Origin: Nageia nagi | Lineage: Eukaryota; Pinophyta | Direction of reading: 5' to 3' | Length of the DNA: 64,000 nt | NCBI GenBank assembly: GCA_050084985.1 | Contig: JBITNC010000001.1 | Location: 46,500,001-46,564,000 of the forward strand | In this document: one piece after another, positions 1 to 10,536 of the stretch | How the letters are laid out: each line of letters begins with the position of its first letter | How positions within the stretch are numbered: the stretch's first letter is position 1 | Translations under genes and position numbers: made by a program | The notes under the pieces: model-generated | Database searches by the model: none | What the model saw: the letters and a program-made list of their open reading frames with translations, nothing else | Told to the model about the DNA's origin: nothing

Positions 1-250
1 ATTTGGTTTCATAGCAGTAAAAATATTAAAACAACCAAGTTGAATAATCAATGGGTTCAATGAATCCAACCTTGTGATATGTATCTATTTCTTTCTTGAA
101 TAGGAGAGAGTGTTTGGAATGAATAGGTCTTTGTTTTTGCTATATTAGTTTGGTATATTCATACACAATCAAATTTATGAGTAATAAAGGAAGGATCCAA
201 TCCTATAATATCATTGTATTCCCAAGAAAATATGTCTTTGAATTCTATGA
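1..250 (-). pseudogene. Reverse transcriptase N-terminal part of Tat A (partial, cut by window edge)
   Basis: The minus strand reads through a stretch containing KKEIDTYHKVGFIEP followed by IDYSTWL. This is the segment just before the first conserved RT block in Tat elements (consensus of the family: KEEL.KLL.AGFI.PI.Y..W). The parallel segment of Tat B lies at 49640-49830. The catalytic part is outside the window. A stop follows shortly after the W-L, so this copy is broken. Confidence 0.75.
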
Positions 251-1582
251 GAAATTATTTATACTATTGTTCATCATCTCTAATGATTCTAGTTCTAATC
301 TAAACTATTATTAGTACCTCCTTTGTACCAATATCTATCTCTATAGGTGGCTGATTTAACTAAGGTATCTCATCACTAGGTTGAGAAGACTAGTTAGTTC
401 CCCCAATCCTACTTTGTCATAAGAAAAATAATGTAATAAAACATACACATACCTAACCCTAACTACCTAGCCTACCCTTATATGATTAAAATGAAATTAG
501 GCTAGTGTAGCAGGGAAGAACCTACTATGTCTTCCATATCCTCTTTGAAATATTCATCAAGATGATATTGAACCTTACCTTGTCTCTTTGTATGATATGA
601 TTTAAACTCATATTATGCCCCCAGTGTATGCATAAGTGTATCATCCATTTTGAACACATCAACAAACCTAGAAACTATCATGGAAAGAATAGGGTGAGAG
701 GAAATGTGATCTAGTTTCCTTTCATGGGCATTGAGGGTAGCATGAACATTGGGAACAACATGAGCATGGGTATTTTTGGCTCTTTTTACCTATTTTTCAT
801 TATCTTGAATCAATTCCATCATGTTTACTATCTAATTTTTTACTTTTGAATCCAATTCCTCATCACTATTGTAGGCAACTAGATTCTTCTTGGCCTTCTT
901 GCATCTAATTTTACTTTTTCCTTCATTAGATTTGAAAATTAATATAGGTAATTCTTCAATCCTTTGATTATTATTTCTTATTCCTTTTCCTTTTCCTTTA
1001 TATATTTTGGATTCCATGTACTATGGGATCAATGGTGCATGAAAATGCATAGCTTGGGTCCTCTTGTTTACCTTTGTGAAAGTTGAAACACTTGTTCTAT
1101 CTTCAAAAAATTCTAATTTTGATTATGAAGTGTTTTTACTATACAAAACTCTCTATGCATCATTATATTCATACTTATATTGATATTGATTCTTTACCAC
1201 ATCTAGAGCAATTAGGATAGCATGAACACTCATATTCACCTGAGTGTAGGTGCTAATATCAATGTGAGCATTATGAGAGCACAAATGCTTAGCCTTATTC
1301 ATATTTCTATATTTACCAAAAAAATTGATATTGTATTTTATGAAATTTTGACTAAATACATATATACCAACTCCTATTTCTTTTTATAACTAAATGATAT
1401 CACTATCACTATCTTCATCTTTTCTATTATCTTCTTAAATTTCTATAATTTTATAGGGAATAATGGTATTTCCTCCTTGTGCAATCATATTTGGATTCTC
1501 ATTTGTAGCCTCAACAACATATTCTTGTTCCTTGTGATTGAATTTTAAAATTCTATACAAGGTGGAGGGGATGCACCTCATA
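251..1582 (-). other. Protease-to-RT linker of Tat A (decayed coding-like region)
   Basis: About 1.3 kb separates the protease and RT remnants. The minus strand holds pieces that look coding, for example the basic, lysine-rich 832-1017 segment (KGKGKGIRNNN). Equivalent pieces occur in Tat B at 50645-50827 with a similar KGKGLGRNE string, so the linker is a real family feature, not a chance insertion. No known domain was recognised. Tat-type elements often have a long spacer here; whether it was translated or spliced out cannot be told from this copy. Confidence 0.5.
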
Positions 1583-1860
1583 GGATGTATCCAAGGTCTA
1601 CCAAGAAGTATATCATAGAGCTATCATAACTTTTACTGTATTAGGTACCAACTAAATAGGTAACATGATATCTATTGTACATGATCTTATATCATTATCA
1701 TAACCTATAATCTTGTATTTCCTTCTTTACAATCTAGAAATTAGCTTATCTCTAAATTTTTGTAAAAATTCAAGAGAGAAAATATTCAAACCTGCACCTA
1801 CATTAACTAATGCATTTTTGACCATCTTTCCCATGACCTTGATATAGATATGTAGTGGTA
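1583..1860 (-). pseudogene. Retroviral-type aspartic protease of Tat A
   Basis: On the minus strand the C-terminal hallmark DILLGRPWIHP is intact at about 1583-1615. Upstream, near 1770-1810, the active-site neighbourhood reads NVGAGLNIFSLEFL, where Tat proteases normally have D-D/S-G-A; the aspartate position looks lost (V-G-A-G). The enzyme would have cut the Gag-Pol polyprotein inside the virus-like particle. At least two stops occur between the two motifs. The homologous Tat B protease is at 51223-51640. Confidence 0.8.
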
Positions 1861-1989
1861 AGCACTTATCAATGATGATTTGGAGAGGAAGTTCATATTT
1901 GGTGAATGTTAAAGCCTATTTGAAATAATCAACCATTCCTACCAATGTACTAAGTGAAATGTCAGTATCCACATCAACACCAATACGTA

Positions 1990-3355
1990 ATTTGAATAAA
2001 TCCAATTTATGCTCTTTTGAAGTTTCAAATAACTCAAGCAAACTAATATTGGCATTAATATTTTTCATATTTTGCAATATATTCATTCTGCACTTTTATT
2101 TCTCCTTTTATTTAAGATAAGGGTTATAATGTACCTCTTTTTCAATAGAAATAGGATTAGGGATACCTTTCTTTGATCTTGTTACTACACTACATGCCTT
2201 TTTTGGTTCTAGTTCTAATTCTAAATCTAATTCTGACTTTATACTGAACTCCTCATCAAACTCAATTGGTTCACCATTATCATCATAAACAATCATATTA
2301 ACCATGTTAATGGGAGGTTGATATTTATTATTGACTTTGATTGTATCATTTGCATAGGATACCATTCCTTTATCTCATAACTATTTTAGTTCCTTTCTTA
2401 TAGTTGTAACAACCTACTATATTATGTCCCTTGACTTGATGATATTTACCAAATTGATTTTCCTTAATACCATATGGGCTTGTCATCATTAGGACCACAT
2501 TCTCTTGATCAAACCTTTTCTAAATACTCCTCAAACATTTGATTAGGACTTATAGGCAATGGATATACATCTTTAACATTTTTTATATCTCTTAGCTTAT
2601 CTTGAGGTTTGGTTTCAACAATATTAATAGAGGTATCATGTTTCTTATGATAAGGTTCCTACCATTGTATTTGTTGGAAGAGGATTATATATACTTAAGT
2701 TGATTTGATTTTAGCAAAAATGCTTCTTTATTAATAAGGATGTGAACCGTATTCATAAACATGATCAAGACCTTTTTCACCAAGAATAGGATTAATGTTA
2801 TCAAGAATACATTTTCACTGAAGTGCTCATCCACCTTTTTCTCTATATACCTCTAAAGCTTTACATATCTATGAGCAAATTTATTCAACCCTTTCAATTA
2901 TCCTTACTTGCAATGAACCAAAATATTTTAAATCAACTAGTTTATTCACATTGCATCTAAAATGATCCTTGAACTAATATTTTAATGTTGATATTCAAAG
3001 AGATATACCATGGTTCTAATCTATAAAACCACTTTGTGCTTCATTGATTAGGCTCATAGGAAAATACTTTACTTTCAAATTATCATTAACTCCATAGTTA
3101 ACCTCCATAATGTATTTGAAACCTTGAAGGTGAGTAATAAGATAAATCTCATCATTGAATTTTTTGAATTCCATATCCTTTTCTATACCAAAAAGAAAGG
3201 TATTGTAAATTTCTATACTTAAAGAATTACCTCTATTTTATATTCAATTTGAACCAATCCTAAACCTATTTTTTGAGCCTATTAATCTTTAATTACATTT
3301 GTTTCAACTATACTACTCTGTAAGGCTTTGAATTTTAAGCATTATTCCTAGAATT
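1990..3355 (-). pseudogene. Gag of Tat A, C-terminal part (capsid and nucleocapsid)
   Basis: From 3355 downward the minus strand matches the gag of Tat B at 62823-63029 (M-G-N-P-I-S start of the capsid, then a segment on polyprotein 'F-N-G/D' and 'L-Q-G-F-E-Y-I-M'). A zinc-knuckle-like HQVKGHNIVGC motif lies near 2385-2470. A preserved 85-residue open segment at 2108-2365 (VNMIVYDDNGEPIEFDEE) forms the link between nucleocapsid and protease and has a close parallel in Tat B near 51900-51990. Gag would form the particle and bind RNA. The reading frame is broken by many stops, and the N-terminal part is displaced to 9404-9594 by copia A. Confidence 0.75.
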
Positions 3356-3564
3356 TATTTGAGAGAAGCCATAAATTGTTGTATTCCATTAATGAGAAGG
3401 GTTTAAATACAATATAGAAGAGATAGTTACATTCACGTAGAGATAATAAAATTACCCATAAACCCTAATATTAAAATATGAGACATTAGTATAAATACTA
3501 ATGTATTTATTAAATATATAGATACCTAAAGTATTAATTATTATCTTATATATTATTTCTAATA
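3356..3564 (-). repeat. 3' LTR of copia A
   Basis: This 209-bp segment is repeated at 9197-9403 with scattered differences. On the minus strand it starts TATTAGAAATA and ends CTCAAATA, so the canonical TG...CA ends appear mutated. It borders the polypurine tract at 3565-3578. Confidence 0.9.
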
Positions 3565-3578
3565 CCCCCCATAATACA
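3565..3578 (-). other. Polypurine tract of copia A
   Basis: On the minus strand a TATGGGGGG run sits directly upstream of the 3' LTR, the position where plus-strand DNA synthesis is primed. It overlaps or abuts the end of the RNase H reading frame. Confidence 0.7.
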
Positions 3579-3579
3579 T

Positions 3580-5270
3580 TAGGTCTTCAAAGGACATGAG
3601 AGGAAGCTCCAAAAGTATTCAAAATTTCCATTATCAAGAGATTTGGTGAAGACATCTACAATTCACTCTTTCATGAAAATGTACTAGAGCTGAATGTTGT
3701 GTAGTGAAACATGATACCAAATGAAGTGCACCTATATCTTAATGTGTTTGGTGCTCTCATGAAAATAAGGATTTTGATCAAGTTTCAATACACCTTGATT
3801 ATCGCAATGCAAAACTATGGCTTGTTTCTATGGAATTCCAATGTCTATCAAAATGCAACATAACCATATTGCTTCATAAACAACATATCCTACAACATGG
3901 TATTTTGACTCTATGGTAGACTTGGATGTGATGATTTGCTTCTTACTACCCCATGAAATAGGTCTAGATATAAGGAAGAATACATATCTTATCATCGATC
4001 TTCTATCATCCAAGGATCCTCCATAATCTACATTTGTGTATTTAAACAAGATGAACTTATCATTCTTCTTGTACTCTAGTTTATAATCCTTAGTACCATG
4101 GATGTACCTCAAAACATGCTTTGTTGTAGTCCAGTGGGCCTTTTTTGGTTCATGCACAAATATTGAAAGATAGTTCATGGAAAAGAAAATATTCAACCTA
4201 GTGTATGCTAGGTAAATTAACCCTACAATCAACTTACAATAGAGAGTTGCATTTATTAGTGAACAATCATGACATGAAAAATGTAAAACAAGTTCAATTT
4301 GCATGGACATCAAGTTGCATTCTGTCATCTTGAATTTCTCCAATAGCTTCTTGGTGTACTTCATCTATGAGATAAATATTTAGTCTTGCATCTACCAAAC
4401 CTCCAATCCAAGGAAATAGTGAAGTAAAATAAAGTTAGTCATGTTGAATGATCATTTGAGGTCATCTTTGCAAGATATGATCAACTCCTTAGTAATGTCT
4501 ATGATAACCAAATTATCAACATAAATTACAACTATGACAATCTCCCCCCATGTTGTTGAAGGTAAAGGTTATGATCATACAAAATCCTTTTGAATTCATG
4601 TTGTAGTAGATGGGAATAAATTACGTACTAGGCTTATGGAGGCTGTTTCAAATCATATAGAGACTTGATCAATATATATACTTATTTTTTTCCTATATCA
4701 ATCATAAATCCTTTAGGTTGTTGCATGTATACTTCTTCCTCTAAGTCTCTATTTAGGAAGGTGTTCTTGACATCCATTTGATTGACTTTCCAACCAAATT
4801 ATGTTTGCCATTGTAAAAGTAATTTTGATGGTTTTCATCTTATCCATGGGAGAAAATATCTCCTCATAGTCAATACCTTCCTATTGAGCATACCCTTTGG
4901 CAATGAGTTGGGATTTATGCTTATTAAGTGTACCATCATCTTTGTACTTAGTTTTGAACACCCATTTGCATCCAATGGACTTCTTCTATAGTAGAAAATA
5001 TATCAACTTCCATATACTATTTTTCATCAATACATCATATTTAGCCTATATGATAGACTTCTAATACAGTAGTTCAATAGCTTTACAAACTATTTTAGGT
5101 TTAGGTGTATTTACAACTATGCTCATCAGTGCCAAGTTCACTTCTTTATGAGCCATGCTTCGTGTCCTTACTCTAGAAATTGAAGTATCTAGTGGAGCAC
5201 TCAAATTTGAATCCTGTAGTGTCTTTTGATACCACTTAGGTATTTGAGATGGTAAATTCATAACTAGAGA
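3580..5270 (-). pseudogene. Reverse transcriptase and RNase H of copia A
   Basis: The best preserved part is the open segment 3828-4364 (178 residues). It ends with the copia RNase H hallmark: DYGGSLDDRRSMIRYVFFL, then ISWGSKKQ and a T-I-E-S-K-Y motif corresponding to the usual STEAEY. Below 3828 the frame continues with CDNQ and VDVFTKSL, the usual RNase H end. Upstream, RT blocks include GCKWVFKTKYKDDGTL near 4960-5000 and EGIDYEEIFSP. The catalytic YVDD reads Y-V-D-N near 4515-4526, so the second aspartate is lost. These domains would copy element RNA into DNA and remove the RNA. Several internal stops confirm that the copy is dead. Confidence 0.9.
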
Positions 5271-6200
5271 TTCTCTTTCATCATCCTCATCATTAGAATT
5301 GATTATTGGGCTACTATCAAGTTTAGGTACCTATGTAGGTGGAGTAGTAGAAGAATGACTAGTCTCATCAAATATTACATCTCTACTGATATAAATCTTT
5401 CTAGTAGTAGGATCCATGACTCTATAGGCTTTGGATTCACTATTGTACTTGAGAAGAATGCACCTCTTTGATTTTTAATCAATATTATTCCTTTAGTTCT
5501 TAGGAAAGTGCATGTAGGTAGTACAACCAAACACTTGAAGATATGATTTGGTCACTCTCTTGAACATGCTTCTTCAGGTGTCATTCCATTAAGAGCTTTT
5601 GTTGGCACCCTATTCAATAGATATATGGTAGTATTCACTTCTTCAATTGAAAATATTCCATTCATTTTTTTCATATTTCAACATACTTCTTGCCATTTCC
5701 GCAATGGTTTGATTTCATCATTCAAAAACTCCATTTTGCTACGGTGTGTAGGATGTGGTCAACTATCATTGAATTCCATGCTGCTTAAGGAATGTAGAAA
5801 ACTCATTTGACAAGTATTCTCCCCCTTGATTTGATTAGAGAACATGGATGTGATAATAAGTTTATTTCTCCACAAGTGCCTTGAATTCCTTGAAGTAGGA
5901 AAATGTCTAATCCTTTCTCTTTAGGAAATACACCCACATTTTTCTAGAGTAGTCATCAACAAATAACATGAGGTATCTGAGGCCAAAAACATTAGCCTAT
6001 ATGGGATTGCACAGATCAGTATGAATCACATCAAAAGGTCCTTTAACATGATGTGTGATATCATAGAATTGGATTCTATGTTATTTTACTACTATACAAG
6101 TAGAACAAACATTAGTAGGAGAGTGTCCAAATCTATGGTGCCAAAGAGTAGTGACATCTGCAATACAAACATTGAGTGCCTAATTGTTGGAAGCTACAAC
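5271..6200 (-). pseudogene. Integrase of copia A
   Basis: Minus-strand fragments in order include LWHHRFGH (zinc-binding region, near 6130-6160), HTDLCNPI (first catalytic aspartate block, near 6010), VDDYSRKMWVYFLKRKD (near 5930), SNQGGEY (second aspartate position, D replaced by N, near 5830), QNGVFE (glutamate block, near 5740), and the GCTTYMHFPK stretch near 5500-5540. This order matches the DDE integrase of Ty1/copia elements, which inserts the cDNA into the host chromosome. Several stops interrupt it. The segment at 5061-5261 encodes the low-conservation link between integrase and RT. Confidence 0.85.
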
Positions 6201-6640
6201 ATCAAGTAAAAACATTCTTTAAACTTATTTTATTTTTTCTACTATTTGACATCCTTTGGACTTTTCACAAATGAAGCAAACCTTTTCTTGTTTCATAGTA
6301 TCAAACTCCACCTCCATATTTTTATCCAACATCTGGCTAATTAACATGAGCTTCTTTGTGATCTTGGCACATACAAGACCTCTTTGAGCTAACAATTGTT
6401 CTTTCCAAGTTGGACATGAACAATACCCCTACCTTCAATGTCATGGGTTGTGTCATCTGCCAATCAAACTTGACTAAGATTTACATTATCATTTAAGGAA
6501 GAAAATCAATTCTTTAAGCCATTCATGTGTTTGGAAGTATAGGAACCAACATACCAAGTGGAGGAGACTAAAGAGGTCTCTTGATGAACAAAAGTGAGAT
6601 CGCTAACATCTTTAGTCACTTGATCAACATCATTTATAAT
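6201..6640 (-). pseudogene. Aspartic protease of copia A
   Basis: Near 6520-6570 the minus strand reads TWYVGSYTSKHM, which is the copia protease active-site block (family form: WYxDSGASxHM) with the catalytic aspartate replaced by glycine and D-S-G lost. ADDTTHDIEGRGIV and LGKNNC follow downstream, as expected for the flap and loop region of copia proteases. The enzyme would process the polyprotein. Loss of the catalytic residue together with nearby stops makes this clearly inactive. Confidence 0.8.
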
Positions 6641-7496
6641 ATTTCCCTATTGTTGTCTTCATTATGATCATGTTTGTTTCCATTCCCCCTAATTCTAAGG
6701 GTTTTTTCCTTTTTGTTTTTGATTCTTGTTACTCGAAGAGCCTTGAGAAAAAGAATGGTACCAACAATCCTGCAATTCATGCCCTTTCTTGCCATAAATC
6801 ATGCAACATTTTTGTTTCTTATCATTGGATTACCAGAAATGTTTTCTTTTATCTGTTTATTGGAAAGGTTTCTTGCATATTTGATTGGATACCATGGCTT
6901 GTTCCTCTTCATGGAGGTTGCATGAGAAGCTTCTTCTTGTTACAACATATTTACCACCTCTTCAAAGTTAGGTGTTTGGTTCAAGATGTTCAATATTATG
7001 ACAAAGATATGATATTTCTCTAGAAGTGCTCTCAAGACAATGGGTATGAGGAGCTTCTCTTCCAACTCTTCACCTAATTCCAATAGGAAGGTGTGGAGTT
7101 TTGCAACTCTATAAAGAAAGGTTTCAATTTGTTCACCATTTTTCAATTTCAAGGTATGTAATTATCCTTGGAAACTTAGAATCTGATTTTCATTCTTTGA
7201 GCAAACACTTGCTGCAATTTCATCCATGTTGCTGCAACATCTTTGGAGTTTCGAATATGAGGTTGTATATTATCTAAAATGCCAAGAAGGATGATCATAT
7301 GAGCTTTTCTGCTTCTTTAATCAAACTTGTTTTGGTCATCATCGATTGTTGTTGGACGAGTTTCTTTTCTAGTTGTAATGTCTCATAATTCTTTGAACTC
7401 CAAGATTGTCTAATTCTTTGTCTTCCATGAGGCATAGTTAGTACCCTTCAACACTTGTGGATCGAGCAATAAAATTTTCAGATTTGTTTGGCCCAT
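6641..7496 (-). pseudogene. Gag of copia A
   Basis: The frame starts with ATG at 7496 (M-G-Q-T-N-L), followed by LKGTNYASWKTK, the usual start of copia Gag. Capsid-like sequence continues through the open segment 6940-7152 (EQIETFLYRVAKL). A zinc knuckle follows near 6770-6800, read as C-C-M-I-Y-G-K-K-G-H-E-L-Q-D-C, where one of the two N-terminal cysteines is displaced or mutated. Length and order suit a UBN2-type copia Gag. Stops at several positions show decay. Gag would form the virus-like particle and package the element RNA. Confidence 0.85.
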
Positions 7497-9184
7497 GTTA
7501 CTTCAATCACTAGTTTACAAAAAATCATTTTTTTTTGTTTTGTTTTTTGGAGTGTGCAAATAATTTCAATCTTCCCCTTTCAAATTTTCCTTCAAGGTTC
7601 AATTGTAAATCTCCTACGAGGTATTAATTATTTGAGTTTGACTCAAAAAATGTATTTAATACCTTCAATTTTGATCATATGCTAATTTTGAGTTTTGCAC
7701 ATGTAAAAATAAAAATTTCAAGTTATTATCAACAATTTGAAAAATTGACCTTTTCTTCTCAAACTTGATGCTTTGCCAATATGCCAAGTGGTTCTCCTTA
7801 AAAAAAATTGACTTAGATTTTTTTACTTATGGTCCAAGATTTTATATTTACCAAAAAAAATTATTGTTGTCCTCCAAAAAAAAATTGAATTCTTCTACAA
7901 TTATTTGTATTTTTGGACAAATATTGAATATTAGATTTTCTCCAATAAATAAGTCTGACCAAATGAGCAAGTGTGATATTTTAAATCTTTTTTACTCTTC
8001 AATCGTTTTTATTTGTTTCATTGAGTTAGTTATTCCGCTATGGCGTTGGCCAGAGATGCAAATATTTTGTTTACTGGCAAAGTATTCGATGGGAGGCTAT
8101 AGTTGAATGGGCCTTCCAATTATTGAACCAAATATTTTCTTTTTAAATGTGAGACTTTAGTACTTTAAATTTTAACAATCCAATGTGATTCGGAGGAGTT
8201 TTGGGTTTAATTTTTTCAATTTATTAGTTGTACCAAAGGCTGTGTTGCACTGCGCGAGTCCAACCAAATCTCTTCACCTTTCAGGAGGAGGCTGTGTAGT
8301 TGCAGTGAGCAGTGAGACTATGCTGGGCAAATTTATAGGCTATTTGGCTACTGTTGTGTAGCGTTGGAATGCAATGCTGGGCTAATGTGTTATGGATAGC
8401 CCACATGGGTGAAGAGGGATCTACTGTTGCTGTGTAGAGAAGGTTGAACGCATGACGAGGGAACAACACGCGATCGGCTACGCTTAGCGTGCGCAAGGAA
8501 AGGAGTGAAGGGATCTGCGCTTTTCAACATGTTAGAAATGCAACTCCTACGTGAGTTGGGGACTGGGTTGTCTCTTATCATCCAGAAGACTTTGCTGTTC
8601 TCCTTGGGTGTGCTGGGTTGGAATTTACACGTGTTGTGAGGTGTCTTTTTATACCAAATCAATTCATAGTTTCAACGTTCTCAGCTGACTACTCGCGGGC
8701 AATTTGATGCGTGTAGAAGGATGTGAGATAATTCAGACTGTTGGATGACTACAGACCAGATACACCCTACTCTCATGCATGGGGGTGTTCTTGGTGGCTT
8801 CAAATGCACATAACGATGGATTGAAGGCTAGGTAATTAGCTATGCTATGCGTGGGGAGTTGCTGGGTAGCGCTGCTTGGTAACTAGTGAATGGCATCCAA
8901 GACTTCGCTAAAATAGATCATTCTCTTCTCTTAAATTTGTCTCTATACAATTCAATATCAGATTTTTCTTACATAGAATGGCTGTGCAATGGAATTTCTT
9001 AGAGGTTGGGAGGGAGGGAGAGATCAACAGATCTTCTCCTCTCTTTCCGGATCTTGAACACAAATGGTTGTGTTTCAAGGATTTCTTTTGTACTTCATTT
9101 TTAAAACTCAATCATTCCTAGACTATGGAAAGCAACCATAGCTTCATTGGGGAGATTGAGGAGAGGAGAAAGAAAATGCATTTT
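7497..9184 (-). other. Long 5' leader of copia A, with a G+C-richer block
   Basis: About 1.7 kb lies between the PBS and the gag start. The gag-proximal half (7500-8200) is rich in A on the minus strand. The half nearest the LTR (about 8230-9110) is much less A+T-biased than anything else in the left 20 kb and contains several CpG sites. Minus-strand open segments 8390-8662 and 8281-8496 fall in this block, but they overlap in different frames and match no family I know, so I do not call them genes. It may be a normal long leader, captured host DNA or a separate insertion. Confidence 0.55.
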
Positions 9185-9196
9185 GCTATGATACCA
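9185..9196 (-). other. Primer-binding site of copia A (initiator Met tRNA type)
   Basis: The minus strand reads TGGTATCATAGC immediately inside the 5' LTR. This is one change from the common plant copia PBS TGGTATCAGAGC, complementary to the 3' end of initiator-methionine tRNA. Confidence 0.85.
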
Positions 9197-9403
9197 TATT
9201 TGAGCGAAGCCATAAATTGTTGTATTCCATTAATGAAAAGAGTTTAAATACAATAGAGAAGCTGAAGTTACATTCTATAGAGATAGCGAAATTACCCAAA
9301 ACCCTAATATTAAAATATGAGACATTAGTATAAACACTGATGTATTTATTAAATATGTAGATACCTAAAGTATCCATTATTATCTATTGTATTATTTCTA
9401 ATA
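9197..9403 (-). repeat. 5' LTR of copia A
   Basis: This is the second copy of the 3356-3564 repeat, 207 bp, adjoining the PBS. It would have carried the promoter. No clear TATA box could be singled out in this A+T-rich segment. Confidence 0.9.
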
Positions 9404-9594
9404 GCATTGGCATTGATAGCATCAAACATGTTGATGTGAGTGTTTGCTTTGGTTCCTATGCTATTTGGTATGGTTGATGCAGATGCCTTTGCTATACGAG
9501 CTTGAAATTCATGCATTTCCACTAATTTGGCAAAGACTTCAAGAGCGATATTTTCCATATCTGTTACACCCATAAAATTCTTGATCAAATGCAA
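9404..9594 (-). pseudogene. Gag of Tat A, N-terminal part
   Basis: The minus strand is open here and contains MENIALEVFAKLVEM with ATG at 9558, the likely gag start because Tat B gag begins with a matching MENI at 63317. The segment continues QARIAKASAS and a serine/asparagine-rich stretch, then runs into copia A. Sequence on the other side of copia A (below 3356) continues the same protein. The function would be particle assembly. Confidence 0.75.
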
Positions 9595-9706
9595 ATAAGA
9601 ATCCTAAGTTCCTTAGTGTGATAATAGAAAATATGGGTAGGTTTGAAAGTACTTTATTCCAACTCTAGTTAAGAGAAGGATATGCTATGAAAGGCGAGCG
9701 TCAATA
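9595..9706 (-). other. 5' leader and presumed PBS of Tat A
   Basis: Between gag and LTR the minus strand begins TTGACGCTCGCC. Tat B has TTGGTGCCCACC at the same point, so a TGG-starting tRNA primer site existed in the family but is mutated here. I could not assign the tRNA. Confidence 0.5.
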
Positions 9707-10536
9707 TGTTGTATATGTCTAATTATGCCTAGTATTTTAGCCTAAGTGAAACTAATACACATTATATTTAAGTATGGATATATAATCTATTCAACTAAAA
9801 TAAATATACATGATATACAAGAATAACGAAAATAAAGATAACATTAATATAGCAATGAATATAGTAGAACTAGGGTTTATTGAATCAAGATAACAAAACA
9901 AAAGCATACACTAAATCTTATGTAAGATAAATACTTGTTTGTCTCTTCTTATGATGGAGGTGATTATATGTATACTAAACCTATTGAAGTTTATCGATCT
10001 TGATATGTAAACCCCACAAATAACAATAATGAGAAGATCAACATGGACACCTAGGTCAATGTAGGTGCTAGGTTATAGAATACCAACATAGGTATGAACT
10101 TCATTATGGGTGCAAGGGTTCTCAATGAGCAAGATTTGCCACCAAGGATTGAAAATAGTAGAGGTGTCAATAAGGAAAGCTAAACATATAAATGTAGATA
10201 GATGGATAATAGATATGCTCGAGTGATAACAAGATTCCAATCTTAATAGGTGATGTTTAGAAATACCCAAGACTAGGGTACTAACTATCAATATGTAAAT
10301 CTTGATTTCCTTTCTAGGTTAGAGATACTTAAATTTATATAGGCATGAATTCCCATCAAATGACCCCTTGTAAGAAAGGTTAAAGCCCATGTTAGTGTAC
10401 CTAGCCTAAAAATAAGAATGCCACCTGAGATAAGTGTGATAATAAATCCATAACATGATTAAAATATGATTATAATGTGACTATGATATTAATTTAAGTG
10501 GGACCATATTATAGGGATGAGGTTTAGGTGTCAACA
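9707..10536 (-). repeat. 5' LTR of Tat A (about 830 bp)
   Basis: This segment aligns along its length with 17441-18256 and 63470-64000. On the minus strand it begins TGTTGACACCTAAA and ends in a CAACA-like sequence, giving TG...CA ends. The outer five bases are cataa (10537-10541), which cannot be tested as a target duplication because the other end of the element is outside the window. Confidence 0.88.

Larger units (their letters stand above)
3356..9403 (-). mobile_element. Copia A: Ty1/copia LTR retrotransposon nested in Tat A gag
   Basis: Two 207-209-bp LTRs (3356-3564 and 9197-9403) flank a minus-strand polyprotein with gag, protease, integrase, RT and RNase H in the order typical of Ty1/copia. 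A PBS matching initiator-methionine tRNA lies inside the 5' LTR, and a G-rich polypurine tract on the minus strand lies inside the 3' LTR. Flanking pentamers gaatt (3351-3355) and gcatt (9404-9408) match at 4 of 5 positions, fitting a 5-bp target duplication. Excising the element joins the two parts of Tat A gag. All domains carry stops, so it is defective. Confidence 0.92.
1..10536 (-). mobile_element. Tat A: Ty3/gypsy Tat-lineage LTR retrotransposon, truncated by the window edge
   Basis: Reading on the minus strand the order is 5' LTR (9707-10536), gag (9558 downward, resuming below 3356), nucleocapsid-like motif, aspartic protease (about 1583-1860), a long linker, and the start of reverse transcriptase at the left edge. 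The rest of pol and the 3' LTR lie outside the window. The family assignment rests on near-parallel sequence with Tat B across LTR, gag, protease and RT; Tat B shows the second RNase H domain that marks the Tat lineage. Copia A (3356-9403) is inserted in gag. Frequent stops show that it is a dead copy. Confidence 0.85.

Noticed and set aside
6664-7023. 119-residue plus-strand open frame
   Set aside because: It is the reverse strand of the copia A gag; the minus-strand frame has the recognisable Gag and zinc-knuckle motifs.
7765-8106. 113-residue plus-strand open frame
   Set aside because: It has a phenylalanine/leucine/isoleucine-rich composition typical of chance frames in A+T-rich DNA and lies in the copia A leader.
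8281-8662. Two overlapping minus-strand open frames in the G+C-rich leader of copia A
   Set aside because: They overlap in different frames, match no family I know, and open frames of this size are expected where A+T content is lower. The block is reported as a finding instead.
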